Shown here piece after piece: positions 44,859-53,560 of a stretch of 64,000 bases of DNA. Made by a program: the position numbers and the translations under genes. How positions within the stretch are numbered: the first letter of the stretch is position 1; every line of letters begins with the position of its first letter. The stretch is from Pseudomonas typographi (GTDB lineage: Bacteria > Pseudomonadota > Gammaproteobacteria > Pseudomonadales > Pseudomonadaceae). The DNA lies in contig NZ_JAAOCA010000019.1 of assembly GCF_014694385.1 (NCBI RefSeq), positions 56,238-120,237 on the forward strand, read 5' to 3'. Under the pieces are notes generated by a model. That model searched no databases, was not told where the DNA came from, and saw only the letters and a program-made list of their open reading frames with translations.

Positions 44859-45107
44859 TCAAAAAGTGTAGCGTTCGACAGGCGCTGGCTGCGTCGTCTC
44901 CATGCTTTCTGGCGCGCCGCCCGCTTCGCGCACCTGGCGGGCTTGAACACGCTGCGGGGCCATCGTGGCGTGCTGGGCTGGCGGGCGCTGTACCCATTGT
45001 TCAGTATCAATATGAACCAGCGCGGCGTCACTACGGTCGGAAGCCATATGGAACGAAACCATCGCAATAAAGGCCAGAACATTAAGCGTGAGCAAGGTTG
45101 CATTCAT
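44859..45107 (-). CDS. Small single-pass or secreted protein of unknown function
   Basis: This 82-residue protein has an N-terminal hydrophobic segment (LLTLNVLAFIAMVSFHMA) followed by a polar, Gln/Ala/Pro-rich tail, with the appearance of an anchored periplasmic peptide. GGAG lies about six bases before the ATG. It is probably co-transcribed with the downstream two-helix protein. No family is recognised. Confidence 0.6.
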   Translation of the reverse strand: MNATLLTLNVLAFIAMVSFHMASDRSDAALVHIDTEQWVQRPPAQHATMAPQRVQARQVREAGGAPESMETTQPAPVERYTF

Positions 45108-45591
45108 GGCAGGGCTCCGCGATCGCGAGGGGGCTCAGGTTGATGGGTGCGAGCGTTATACCGAGCATGTCTCATGCCACCCGGCCATGGCAATAAAGGC
45201 CTTGTGATATCAATAAGTTAAAAGGTTGTTTTTGGCTACGCAGCATGCAATTTGCAAGATAGCACCGTGCGCCCAATGCAAAATGCCCGGTACGGGCAGT
45301 GGCATTTTGCCTGTAAGCGCTTGCCCTATTTTTTTGACGCGCCGTGGTGGCGGCTGCTTGGCGGCTGATAAGCGGTTGAAGGCGCTCCACAAAACTGCCA
45401 GAATCACGCCGCCTTATAAGCGCCCATGGCGTTGGGCCCGGCTAAATGCCGTGACCCACCTTAACCGCATGGCATTCGCGTTACTCCCACTGAACGCTAA
45501 TAGCGCCGCCCTAAGTGCAAAGGGTGGGGTTTGGCTGGAAACACTTGCCAACCAAAGGGAACGCTGAGAAAATCAAGCAGTTATAAGCAGT
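45108..45591. other. Intergenic region before tRNA-Arg with a nested hairpin
   Basis: This 484-base gap holds a perfect 10-bp inverted repeat, GCAAAATGCC (45278) and GGCATTTTGC (45301). Inside it is a competing 6-bp stem TGCCCG-GTA-CGGGCA (45284-45298) sharing bases with the left arm, so the two structures exclude each other. No gene is supported on either strand. The tRNA promoter should be near the 3' end. Confidence 0.55.
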
Positions 45592-45663
45592 GCTCTCTTA
45601 GTTCAATGGATAGAACAAGCCCCTCCTAAGGGTTAGATGCTGGTTCGACTCCAGCAGAGAGCG
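45592..45663 (+). tRNA. tRNA-Arg (anticodon CCT)
   Basis: The cloverleaf folds by hand: acceptor GCTCTCT/AGAGAGC, D stem GTTC/GAAC with loop AATGGATA, anticodon stem AGCCC/GGGTT (one G-T) with loop CTCCTAA, and T stem GCTGG/CCAGC with loop TTCGACT. The anticodon CCT reads AGG (Arg). The 3' CCA is not encoded. The gene stands alone, followed within 12 bases by the stop codon of the convergent KAS II gene. Confidence 0.93.
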
Positions 45664-45674
45664 CATCCTATTGC

Positions 45675-46976
45675 TTAGCGACCTGTGTAGCCCCTCGAAT
45701 GCCCACTAGCGCCCCAGCGCTTGAGGATAATGCTCGCATTGACCCCGCCAAACCCGAAGCCATTGGAAAGCGCGTAATCGGCAGCGAACGTTTGCGCCTC
45801 GGTTCTTACCAGGTTTAGGTTGCCCGCGGCTGGGTCGGGGTTCTCCAGGTTCAAGGTGGGGGGCGCGATTTGGTCGCGCAAGGCAAGCAGGGTGAAAATC
45901 GCCTCGATGCCGCCCGCTGCCCCCAATAGGTGGCCGGTCGCAGATTTCGTAGCGCTCACCGCAGGGCCCGCGGTGGGGCCAAACACACTCGCGATGGCAG
46001 CCAGTTCTCCTTTGTCGCCTACTGGCGTTGAGGTCGCATGGGCGTTGATATGGCCGATGGCCGCTGGCGCAATGCCCGCCTGCTCGATTGCGATTTTCAT
46101 AGCCCTGGCCGCGCCGCTTCCATCTTCCGGGCCTGCCGTCAGGTGGTAGGCATCTGCTGTAGTGCCATAACCGACGATTTCTGCCAAGGGCGTTGCCCCT
46201 CTGGCCAGTGCATGGTCAAGGGCTTCAATCACGAACAAACCTGCACCCTCTCCCATGACAAACCCATCTCTATGGATGTCGAACGGCCGCGAGGCCGCTG
46301 ATGGCTTATGGTTAAAAGCGCTGGCCAACGCCCTGGCTGCGGCAAAGCCGGCCAGGCTTACCCGGTCTATTGCCGCTTCTGCACCTCCGCAAATGGCCAC
46401 ATCGATTTCGCCATTTCGAATCATCCTGGCCGCGTCGCCAATGGCTTGAACACCCGCGGCACAGGCCGTCGCTGGTGCACCCAGAGGCCCACGCAGGCCG
46501 TGGGCAATCGATACATGGCCGGCGGCCATGTTCGCTAAGAAGGACGGAATTGTGAATGGCGAAAGCCGTTTGGGGCCTTGGCTGTCTGTCACCCTCACCG
46601 CATTAGCTATCGCGCCGAACCCGCCAATGCCAGACGCAATAATGGTCGCGGTCCTTTCGCGGGCCCTGTCGCTGGTCGGAAACCACTGTGCCTGGGCCAG
46701 CGCTTCTTTCGCGGCGGCCAGGGCAAATACAATGAAGCGGTCCATCTTTTTCAAATCTTTGCTGGGTATCACGTGGGTGGCGTCGAAACCTGCTTGCGGG
46801 TCGTCCGCCAAACTGGGTACTCGGCCGCCCACAGTGCAACCAATACCCTCGCAAAACTCGGGCGGTAGAGCAGCGATGCCAGAGCGCCCCTGCAGCATGC
46901 GCTTCCAGACAAGTTCCGTGCCCGAGCCTAACGGGCAAACAATACCGGTGCCTGTGATCACTAAACGCATTGGCAT
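45675..46976 (-). CDS. Additional 3-ketoacyl-ACP synthase II (FabF2-like)
   Basis: This 433-residue thiolase-fold KAS has the Cys-His-His triad intact: Cys in TACAAGVQAIG, His in NAHATSTPVGD and His in SATGHLLGAAGG. It condenses malonyl-ACP with acyl-ACP in fatty-acid elongation. It is not in the fabD-fabG-acpP-fabF cluster. Pairing with a divergent TetR gene matches the cryptic fabF2 with its repressor known from P. putida, where derepression is needed for activity. GAGGAG lies seven bases before the ATG at 46976. Codon use is less GC-biased than in neighbours. Confidence 0.88.
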   Translation of the reverse strand: MPMRLVITGTGIVCPLGSGTELVWKRMLQGRSGIAALPPEFCEGIGCTVGGRVPSLADDPQAGFDATHVIPSKDLKKMDRFIVFALAAAKEALAQAQWFPTSDRARERTATIIASGIGGFGAIANAVRVTDSQGPKRLSPFTIPSFLANMAAGHVSIAHGLRGPLGAPATACAAGVQAIGDAARMIRNGEIDVAICGGAEAAIDRVSLAGFAAARALASAFNHKPSAASRPFDIHRDGFVMGEGAGLFVIEALDHALARGATPLAEIVGYGTTADAYHLTAGPEDGSGAARAMKIAIEQAGIAPAAIGHINAHATSTPVGDKGELAAIASVFGPTAGPAVSATKSATGHLLGAAGGIEAIFTLLALRDQIAPPTLNLENPDPAAGNLNLVRTEAQTFAADYALSNGFGFGGVNASIILKRWGASGHSRGYTGR

Positions 46977-47093
46977 TCTAAAACTCCTCATGGCGCAGTG
47001 AGCTGTTACCCATTGCGACACTTTCCATGTTCATCGTGAAGGTGCGGGCTTAATAGTGGTAGTGACTCAAGGGGCGGCTCGACCGTAACCCGG

Positions 47094-47175
47094 CATAGCG
47101 GGGCTATGGCGAGCAGCGCCAACGCAGCCCTGCAGCAAAGGCACCGCCAAAAACGGTGCAGGCCACTTCTGAAAC
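47094..47175 (+). repeat. MITE-like element, partial copy A
   Basis: Eighty-two bases are about 83 percent identical by hand alignment to the right half of the element at 58278-58440, with the hairpin CATAGC-GGG-GCTATG and the hairpin GCACCG...CGGTGC both preserved. The copy ends in CTTCTGAAAC, the inner half of the terminal repeat, after which similarity stops. The left terminus is not recognisable. It lies in the 383-base space between the KAS II gene and the TetR gene, which otherwise holds their promoters. Confidence 0.7.
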
Positions 47176-47359
47176 CGGCTGGAGGCTGTGATGCCCTGGG
47201 CCAGCCCTTGGCCGTCGATGGCTCCCGGCACCCTGAACACGAGTACACTCTGTGTGCCCTTGACCGGATGCTGATTCATATTCATGTTCCCCGGGGCGCC
47301 GTTGAGTGTTTACAGTATTGTTAATGCGTTACTTTTTTGTCAATGGATGTTTGACCGCT

Positions 47360-47998
47360 ATGAAGCAGCCCTCCGCGCAGGAAAGCATTGAACTGCCATC
47401 GTCTGGCCAACGCGGCCCTGCCGAACACGATCGTCGGCTGCAAATTTTGCGGGTGGCCAACGAACATTTCCGGCTATACGGCTACCGCAAGGCCACGGTG
47501 GCAGACCTTTCGAAAGCCATTGGCATTACCACGGCATACATCTATCGTTTTTTTGAATCCAAGCAGGCGATTGGTGAGGCTATTTGCGCGTTGGTGCTGG
47601 GCGAACTGGATAATGAATTGCGCCGCTTGGCCGACCAGGAAGCCACCGCGACCCGCAAATTCAGGGCCTTTACCCGGCATGCGCTGATGCTTAGCCATGC
47701 GCTGTTCATGAACCAAAGCAAGCTTTTCGATTTGGTGCGGGTGGCGGAGGAGGAAAGCTGGTGCACTGCCGCCGGCCATCAGGCTGCCCTCTCCGAGATC
47801 ATCCGCTCAATCCTCGAGCAAGGGCGGCGGGCCGGCGAATTCGAACGGAAGACCCCTCTGGATGAAGTGGTACTGGCCATCGAAGAGGCCTTGATTCCGT
47901 ATACCCGGCCGTCGGCAATGGAGCGGCGTTTGCTGCCCGACCTGGAGGCGGGGATGATGGCCACCACCAGCATGATCCTACGGAGCCTGGCGCCCTAG
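47360..47998 (+). CDS. TetR-family transcriptional regulator
   Basis: This 212-residue regulator has an N-terminal TetR helix-turn-helix (YRKATVADLSKAIGITTAYIYRFFESKQAIGEAI) and a helical ligand-binding C-terminal domain. It is divergent from the KAS II gene and probably represses it. A second candidate target is the RND operon whose remains follow immediately. ATG at 47360 is used. The octamer TGTTTACA at 47307, upstream, matches half of the palindrome downstream at 48009, suggesting shared binding. Confidence 0.87.
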   Translation: MKQPSAQESIELPSSGQRGPAEHDRRLQILRVANEHFRLYGYRKATVADLSKAIGITTAYIYRFFESKQAIGEAICALVLGELDNELRRLADQEATATRKFRAFTRHALMLSHALFMNQSKLFDLVRVAEEESWCTAAGHQAALSEIIRSILEQGRRAGEFERKTPLDEVVLAIEEALIPYTRPSAMERRLLPDLEAGMMATTSMILRSLAP

Positions 47999-48008
47999 TT
48001 CGCGTTTG

Positions 48009-48037
48009 TTGTTTACATAATTAAAATATGTAAACAA
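48009..48037. promoter_or_regulatory. Perfect 11-bp palindrome, putative TetR operator
   Basis: TTGTTTACATA and TATGTAAACAA flank a 7-base A/T spacer, ten bases after the TetR stop. No T tract or GC-rich stem is present, so it looks like an operator and not a terminator. It precedes an AAGGAGG site and an ATG that open onto the RND remnant. Confidence 0.65.
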
Positions 48038-48069
48038 TATGCCTCTGCCGAAGGAGGCTTCTATGCTCA

Positions 48070-48525
48070 TATGCGTTCGAAGACTTCACGCGCGTTGCCA
48101 GGGCTGGCAAACCCGTAACCTTGTCTCAGGTTGCGTCCATCTGGGTGCGGCAGGAAGCCCCGCTTCTGCGGCGCAAAGACCCTAACCCTGAACGGGGTGA
48201 TATCGCAGACGGTATGCAGCGCCTGGCGTTTGCATGAGCGTTTGAACTCCCCTACAGCCGATGGTAGAAAAACGCCTGCCGGGTACCGTATCGAAACAGC
48301 CGGTGCGACCGAAGATGCGGCCAAAGCGGATGCCGCGCTTGCGCCGTTGTTTGCGGTGATGCTGGTGTTGAGGAGGGTCGTGATCAGGTTCAGGTACGGT
48401 CGCTAGCTACGATGGCCATGGTGCTGGCGACTGTGCCATTTGGCGTGGTCGGCATGGTTCCGACACCGCTCCCGTATGCCTATGCCATGCGGGGCTGGCG
48501 GGCGCCCAGGCGGTTATGCCTATAA
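48070..48525 (+). pseudogene. Decayed RND efflux permease (internal fragments)
   Basis: Three consecutive fragments in different frames read as parts of an AcrB/MexB-type permease. Fragment one, 48070-48237, contains RAGKPVTLSQVASIWVRQEAP and GDIADGMQ. Fragment two, 48275-48406, contains PAGYRIETAGATEDAAKADAAL then APLFAVMLVL. Fragment three, 48397-48525, contains SLATMAMVLATVPFGVVGMVPT, the following membrane helix. Order and spacing match the family with deletions between fragments, and both termini of the protein are missing. A ribosome site and ATG at 48063 stand just upstream but out of frame, so a deletion seems to have joined an operon head to the middle of the pump gene. Confidence 0.75.
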
Positions 48526-48572
48526 TTGCGTGGCTAACTATCTAGCAGCCTTTTTGCTTTGGCAGGCCCGCT

Positions 48573-49796
48573 TTGCGCACCATTGACCCCCCCTTGAAAA
48601 AAGCCCCGCTGTGGTTGCTGGTAATGGTCACCATTAGCGGCACCCTGGCCATGCACATGTTCGTGCCGGCCTTGCCCGCGGCCGCCACCGCGTTCGCGGT
48701 GAGCCCGGCGACCATGCAAATGGCGATCGGTGTGTACATCATTGGCCTGGCGGTTGGCCAGTTGGTGTATGGGCCGCTCTCCGACGGGCTGGGGAGGCGC
48801 CCGATGCTGTTGCTGGGGCTCGCTATTTATGCCGTGGCCGGGGCGGTGGCGGCCACCGCCCATAGTATCCATGTGCTGCTGGCCGCCCGATTGTTCCAGG
48901 CGTTGGGCGGCTGCGCGGGCTTGGCCCTGGGCCGGGCCATGGTACGCGATGTATCTACCACGGTAGACGCGGTGCGCGACCTGGCGCTGCTCAATTTGAT
49001 GATGATGGTGGGGCCGGGGTTGGCACCGCTGATCGGCTCTACCTTAAGTGCCCATTTCGGCTGGCGGTCCATTTTCATGTTGCTAGCGGCCATGGGCCTG
49101 ATCACATTGGCCTGTTGCTGGCGGCTGTTGCCCGAAACCAGCCGCCCCAGCGGCCAAGTCAGCCTGCGCGCACTCGCCAGTGATTACCGCGCGTTACTGC
49201 GCAACCGGGCGTTTCTCGGTTTTGCCCTCGGCGGCGGTTGCACCACTACGTCGATTTACGCCTTCATCGCCGCCGCGCCTTTCTTGTTCGTTGAGCAATT
49301 GCAGCGCAGCCCGCAGGAAGTGGGCTGGTACCTGGGGGCATTGATCGTGGGTATGTCGGTGGGCAATGCGCTCACCCGCCGGCTGGCGCGCAATTACCCG
49401 CTGGCGCGGCTGCTGATGGCAGGCAACCTGCTGTGCTTGGCCAGCGCCTCGGCCCTGCTGGCGGCAGAGTGTGCGGGTGCATTGAGCGTGGCGTGGGTAC
49501 TCGGTTCGATGTTCGTGTTCACCCTGGGCGCGGGGCTGACCAGCCCGGCGGCGATGACCAAGGCCCTTTCGGTAGACCAGCACCTGATAGGGTCTGCCGC
49601 CGGCTTTTACGGCTTCACCCAGATGCTGGTGGGCGCGCTTTGCACCACCGCGGTGGGGTGGATGGGCAGCCCGGCCATGGCGGCGGCGGTGGTGTTGGTC
49701 AGCGCCGCCTTGCTTGGGCAAATCGGCTTCTGGCTAGGCTTTGGCAGTGAACGCCGCGCCTTGGCCGCGGGCGGAGTTGAGCCTTCGCAAGCCTGA
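48573..49796 (+). CDS. MFS multidrug exporter, Bcr/CflA family
   Basis: This 407-residue, 12-helix drug:proton antiporter has the family signature after helix 2 (GPLSDGLGRRPMLLLG) and helix 4 region (ALGGCAGLALGRAMVRD). The TTG at 48573 is the only upstream initiation codon with a weak GGCAGG site. An internal ATG at residue 18 would remove part of helix 1, so TTG is preferred. Substrate is unknown. Confidence 0.86.
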   Translation: MRTIDPPLKKAPLWLLVMVTISGTLAMHMFVPALPAAATAFAVSPATMQMAIGVYIIGLAVGQLVYGPLSDGLGRRPMLLLGLAIYAVAGAVAATAHSIHVLLAARLFQALGGCAGLALGRAMVRDVSTTVDAVRDLALLNLMMMVGPGLAPLIGSTLSAHFGWRSIFMLLAAMGLITLACCWRLLPETSRPSGQVSLRALASDYRALLRNRAFLGFALGGGCTTTSIYAFIAAAPFLFVEQLQRSPQEVGWYLGALIVGMSVGNALTRRLARNYPLARLLMAGNLLCLASASALLAAECAGALSVAWVLGSMFVFTLGAGLTSPAAMTKALSVDQHLIGSAAGFYGFTQMLVGALCTTAVGWMGSPAMAAAVVLVSAALLGQIGFWLGFGSERRALAAGGVEPSQA

Positions 49797-49967
49797 AACG
49801 GGTGTGTTCTCAGCGCTCGGTTCGCTTTGCATAGCCGTGCCCGGCACCACCGAGCCGTGCCGGATACCCCGGCGCGGCTGGTGCCATGGGATCGCCGCGG
49901 GGGCGCAAGAAGCGTATCCTTAGCCCCGCCGATTCAGGCGCATACCATTGCAAATAAGGACAGCGTA

Positions 49968-51278
49968 ATGAGTACCCAGGGCCCGTTGGCGGGGGTGGAT
50001 GAAATCGAATGCGTGACGCCAGACCTGAACGGCGTGCCCCGCGGCAAAGTGATGACCGGCGCGGGCTTTGCCGAAGGGCGGCGCTTGCAGATGGCCCGCG
50101 GGGTGCTGCTGCAATGCATCATGGGTGGCTACCCGGCCGCGCGCTACTACGGCAGCGACGACGGCGACCTGGCCCTGGTGCCAGACCCACAGCGTATCTA
50201 TCGGCTACCTTGGGGCGAATCGCCGCGGGCCTTGGCCATTTGTGATGCCGTAGAGCTCGATGGCCGTGGCTCCGCGTTGTCTACCCGGGTGCTGCTCAAG
50301 CGGGTGCTGCAGCGTTACGCGGCACATGGGTGGGCGCCGGTGGTGGCGACTGAGCTTGAATTCTACGTGTTCGCCCGCCAGGCAGACCCGGCCCAGCCCT
50401 TCGAGCTTCCGGCGGGGGAGCTGGGCTATGGCGCCTTCAGCGTCAGTTCGCACAACGGCTTGCATCCGTTCTTCAGTGAGGTGTACCGCTGTATGGCGCA
50501 ATTGGGCTTGCCGCGCGACACCTTCATGCATGAAATGGGCGTGAGCCAGTTCGAGATCAACCTGTTGCATGGCGACGCCCTGCTGTTGGCCGACCAAACT
50601 TTTTTGTTCAAGCACTTGCTCAAGGAAGTGGGCTTGCGCCATGGCCTGAGTGTGGTGTGCATGGCCAAACCGCTGGCGCGCATGCCCGGTAGCTCGCTGC
50701 ACATCCATCAGAGCGTGGTGCGCCGTGACGATGGCAGCAACCTGTTCAGCGATGCCCACGGCAAGGCCACCGATGCGTTCAGTCACTTCATAGGCGGCCA
50801 GCAGGCGGCCATGGCCGAGCTGACCGCGCTGTTGGCGCCCAACGTCAACGCCTACCAACGTTACTTCCACCCCTATGCCTCGCCCAACAACGCGTGTTGG
50901 TCCCACGACAATCGCGCCGCCGGCCTGCGCGTGCCGGCCAGCCACCCCAGCGCACGGCGCCTGGAAAACCGCCTGCCGGGGGCCGACGCCAACCCCTACC
51001 TGGCCATCGCCACGGTGCTGGCCGCCGGGTTGCACGGCATCGAGCAACAGCGGGCGCCTAGCGCACCGCTGCAGGGCGAATTCGAGGTGCCGGAAAATTT
51101 TACGCTGCCCTGTACCCTTCCCGATGCGCTGGAGCGTCTGAAACGCAGCGAACTGGCCGTTGAACTGTTTGGCAGTGAATTCATCGAAGGGTTTGTCGCG
51201 ACCAAGGCCCTGGAATTGTGCAGTTTCATGGACGAAATTACGCCTTGGGAACGGCGCATTCTGGCCGCGCAAGTATAG
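49968..51278 (+). CDS. Glutamine-synthetase-family enzyme, gamma-glutamylpolyamine synthetase-like
   Basis: This 436-residue enzyme of the GS-III/PuuA branch has the ATP/glutamate site motifs ATELEFYVF, EMGVSQFEINL, GSSLHIHQS and ENRLPGADANPYLAIA. Relatives ligate glutamate to putrescine, spermidine or other amines as the first step of polyamine use. AAGGA stands eight bases before the ATG at 49968. It is flanked by two MFS genes. The usual puu/pau partners are absent nearby, so the amine substrate is open. Confidence 0.86.
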   Translation: MSTQGPLAGVDEIECVTPDLNGVPRGKVMTGAGFAEGRRLQMARGVLLQCIMGGYPAARYYGSDDGDLALVPDPQRIYRLPWGESPRALAICDAVELDGRGSALSTRVLLKRVLQRYAAHGWAPVVATELEFYVFARQADPAQPFELPAGELGYGAFSVSSHNGLHPFFSEVYRCMAQLGLPRDTFMHEMGVSQFEINLLHGDALLLADQTFLFKHLLKEVGLRHGLSVVCMAKPLARMPGSSLHIHQSVVRRDDGSNLFSDAHGKATDAFSHFIGGQQAAMAELTALLAPNVNAYQRYFHPYASPNNACWSHDNRAAGLRVPASHPSARRLENRLPGADANPYLAIATVLAAGLHGIEQQRAPSAPLQGEFEVPENFTLPCTLPDALERLKRSELAVELFGSEFIEGFVATKALELCSFMDEITPWERRILAAQV

Positions 51279-51392
51279 AATCCGTACGAAAAAGTGGCTG
51301 CGCTCGGTGACCCCGCGTACAGGTTTCAAAGGCAATAAGCCCGGTATGCCATGCCGGGCATCATCTACCGGGGGAGCCCGTTGGGCAGTCCG

Positions 51393-52676
51393 ATGCGTCA
51401 GGTCTGGAAAAATTTCAGTGCGTTGTATTTCGCTGCGTTGTTGATGTTGATTGGCTCTGGGCTGCTCACCACCTACTTAAGCTTGCGTTTGGCGGCCGAG
51501 CATGTCGATGGCCTGTGGGTCGGCGGGCTCACCGCGGCTTACTATTTCGGGCTGGTGCTGGGCGGTAAGCTGGGCCACCGGTTGATCGCCCGCGTAGGGC
51601 ACATCCGTGCCTATACCGCGTGTGCCGGTATCGTCACGGCCGCGGTATTGGGCCATGGCGTGGTCGGGCTGTTGTCGGTTTGGCTGGTGCTGCGGTTAGT
51701 GGTCGGCATCGGCATGATGTGCCAATACATGGTGATCGAAAGCTGGCTCAACGAACAAGCCGAAGCGCGCCAGCGGGGGGTGGTGTTCAGTGGCTACATG
51801 GTGGCCTCCTACCTGGGCCTGGTGGTGGGGCAGTTGCTGCTGGTCGCCCACCCGCAGTTGGGCCCAGACCTGCTGATGATCGTGGCGCTGTGCTTCGCCC
51901 TGTGCCTGGTGCCGGTGGCGCTGACCCGGCGTATCCACCCGGCGCCGCTGCGCCCGGTGCCGATGGAGCCGTTGTTCTTCCTTAAGCGTGTACCGCAATC
52001 ATTGAGCACCGTGTTGGGCGCCGGCCTGGTGATTGGCTCGTTCTACGGCCTGGCGCCGCTTTACGCCACGGGCCAGGGGTTGTCCACCGAGGCGGTTGGC
52101 TTGTTCATGGGCTGCTGCGTGTTTGCAGGGTTGGTGGTGCAGTGGCCATTGGGCTGGCTCTCCGACCGCTACGACCGCGCCCTGTTGATCCGCTGCATCG
52201 CGGCGGCGCTGTGCCTGATGGCGATACCGCTGGCAGTGTTTCCGGTGTTGCCGCTGGAGTTGCTGTTCGGCATGGGCTTTTGCGTGTCGCTGCTGCAGTT
52301 TAGCTTGTACCCACTGGCGGTGGCGTTCTCCAACGACCACGTCGAAACCGAACGGCGGGTTTCGCTCACGGCGATGCTGCTGGTCACCTACGGTGTGGGC
52401 GCCAGTATCGGGCCGTTACTGGCCGGCGTGCTGATGAAACAGTTCGGGCACCAGATGCTCTATGCCTTCTTCAGTGCCTGCGGCCTGCTGGTGGTGCTAC
52501 GCGTGCGGCCTGGTGCGGTGACCAACCGGCATCAGGTGCAAGATGCACCGCTGCATCACATCCCGATGCCAGACAACATGACCGCCTCGCCGCTGGCCGC
52601 TGCACTCGACCCACGGGTAGACGAACAGGTGGTCCAAGACCAAATGCAGGACACCCCGGCCAACCCGTCGCCATAG
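51393..52676 (+). CDS. MFS transporter, YcaD-like
   Basis: This 427-residue protein has 12 helices and the YcaD-type loop WLNEQAEARQRGVVFSGYMVASYLG. It has a polar C-terminal tail of about 45 residues containing DPRVDEQVVQDQMQD. The start at 51393 is chosen by similarity of the N-terminus (MRQVWKNFSALYFA); an ATG at 51351 adds 14 residues. It may export the amine or its conjugate handled by the upstream gene. Confidence 0.84.
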   Translation: MRQVWKNFSALYFAALLMLIGSGLLTTYLSLRLAAEHVDGLWVGGLTAAYYFGLVLGGKLGHRLIARVGHIRAYTACAGIVTAAVLGHGVVGLLSVWLVLRLVVGIGMMCQYMVIESWLNEQAEARQRGVVFSGYMVASYLGLVVGQLLLVAHPQLGPDLLMIVALCFALCLVPVALTRRIHPAPLRPVPMEPLFFLKRVPQSLSTVLGAGLVIGSFYGLAPLYATGQGLSTEAVGLFMGCCVFAGLVVQWPLGWLSDRYDRALLIRCIAAALCLMAIPLAVFPVLPLELLFGMGFCVSLLQFSLYPLAVAFSNDHVETERRVSLTAMLLVTYGVGASIGPLLAGVLMKQFGHQMLYAFFSACGLLVVLRVRPGAVTNRHQVQDAPLHHIPMPDNMTASPLAAALDPRVDEQVVQDQMQDTPANPSP

Positions 52677-52706
52677 GGCGCTAGCGGGCGGCCCGTGAAC
52701 CCGCCC

Positions 52707-53534
52707 TTACGGCACGAACGGCAGGGCGCGTTTGTGGTGGGTTTTATCATAGGTTTTCACGATGATGTCGTAGGCCTCGGCGGGCACTTTTTCACCGTGC
52801 AGGAAGGCGTCGATCTGCGCGTAGGTGACGCCATGCGCATGTTCATCCGGCTTGCCAGGGTTGAGTTCTTCCAAGTCGGCGGTCGGGACCTTCATCACCA
52901 GTGTTTCTGGTGCACCGAGAAAACGCGCCACTTCGCGCACCTGGCCTTTGACCAAGCCACTCAACGGCGCCAGGTCGCAAGCGCCATCGCCGAACTTGGT
53001 AAAGAAGCCCATTACGGCTTCGGCGGCGTGGTCGGTGCCAATCACCAGGCCGTCGTAGGCGTTGGCGATGGTGTATTGGGCCACCATGCGAATGCGTGCC
53101 TTGATGTTGCCGGTCACGAAATCGCGGCGCGCCTCGCTGAGCCCCGCCAGGTGGCTTACGGTACCGGCCAGGCCCTTCACGGCGCCGGCGATGTTCACCG
53201 TGGCTTCTTCGTCGGCCGCTACGAAGCGCATGGCTGCTGCGGCGTCGGCTTCGTCATGCTGCTCGCCATGGGGCAAGCGTACGGCCACGAACCGATAGGC
53301 ACCGTCGCCCGTTTCGGCGCGCAGTTCTTCCACGCTCAATTGCGCCAGGCGCCCGGCGGTGGAGGAGTCCACGCCGCCGCTGATGCCCAGTACCAGCACC
53401 TTCAGGCCCGCGCTGCGCAAGGTGTGCTTGATAAAGGCCTTGCGCCGCTCTACCTCTTTGGCCACGGCGGCATCGTCCTTGAAGGGCGGGGTAACATCCA
53501 GCGCGGCGGCGATCTCAGCTTGGCGGTTGCTCAT
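52707..53534 (-). CDS. nadE: NH3-dependent NAD+ synthetase
   Basis: This 275-residue synthetase uses ammonia to amidate deamido-NAD with ATP. The P-loop SGGVDSS, the [19 protein letters not shown] segment and [15 protein letters not shown] are diagnostic of the short, ammonia-dependent class. It is last in the NAD-salvage operon, 26 bases after pncB. Confidence 0.95.
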   Translation of the reverse strand: MSNRQAEIAAALDVTPPFKDDAAVAKEVERRKAFIKHTLRSAGLKVLVLGISGGVDSSTAGRLAQLSVEELRAETGDGAYRFVAVRLPHGEQHDEADAAAAMRFVAADEEATVNIAGAVKGLAGTVSHLAGLSEARRDFVTGNIKARIRMVAQYTIANAYDGLVIGTDHAAEAVMGFFTKFGDGACDLAPLSGLVKGQVREVARFLGAPETLVMKVPTADLEELNPGKPDEHAHGVTYAQIDAFLHGEKVPAEAYDIIVKTYDKTHHKRALPFVP

Positions 53535-53560
53535 GTCGGTCGATCTCCAATCGATGTGAA

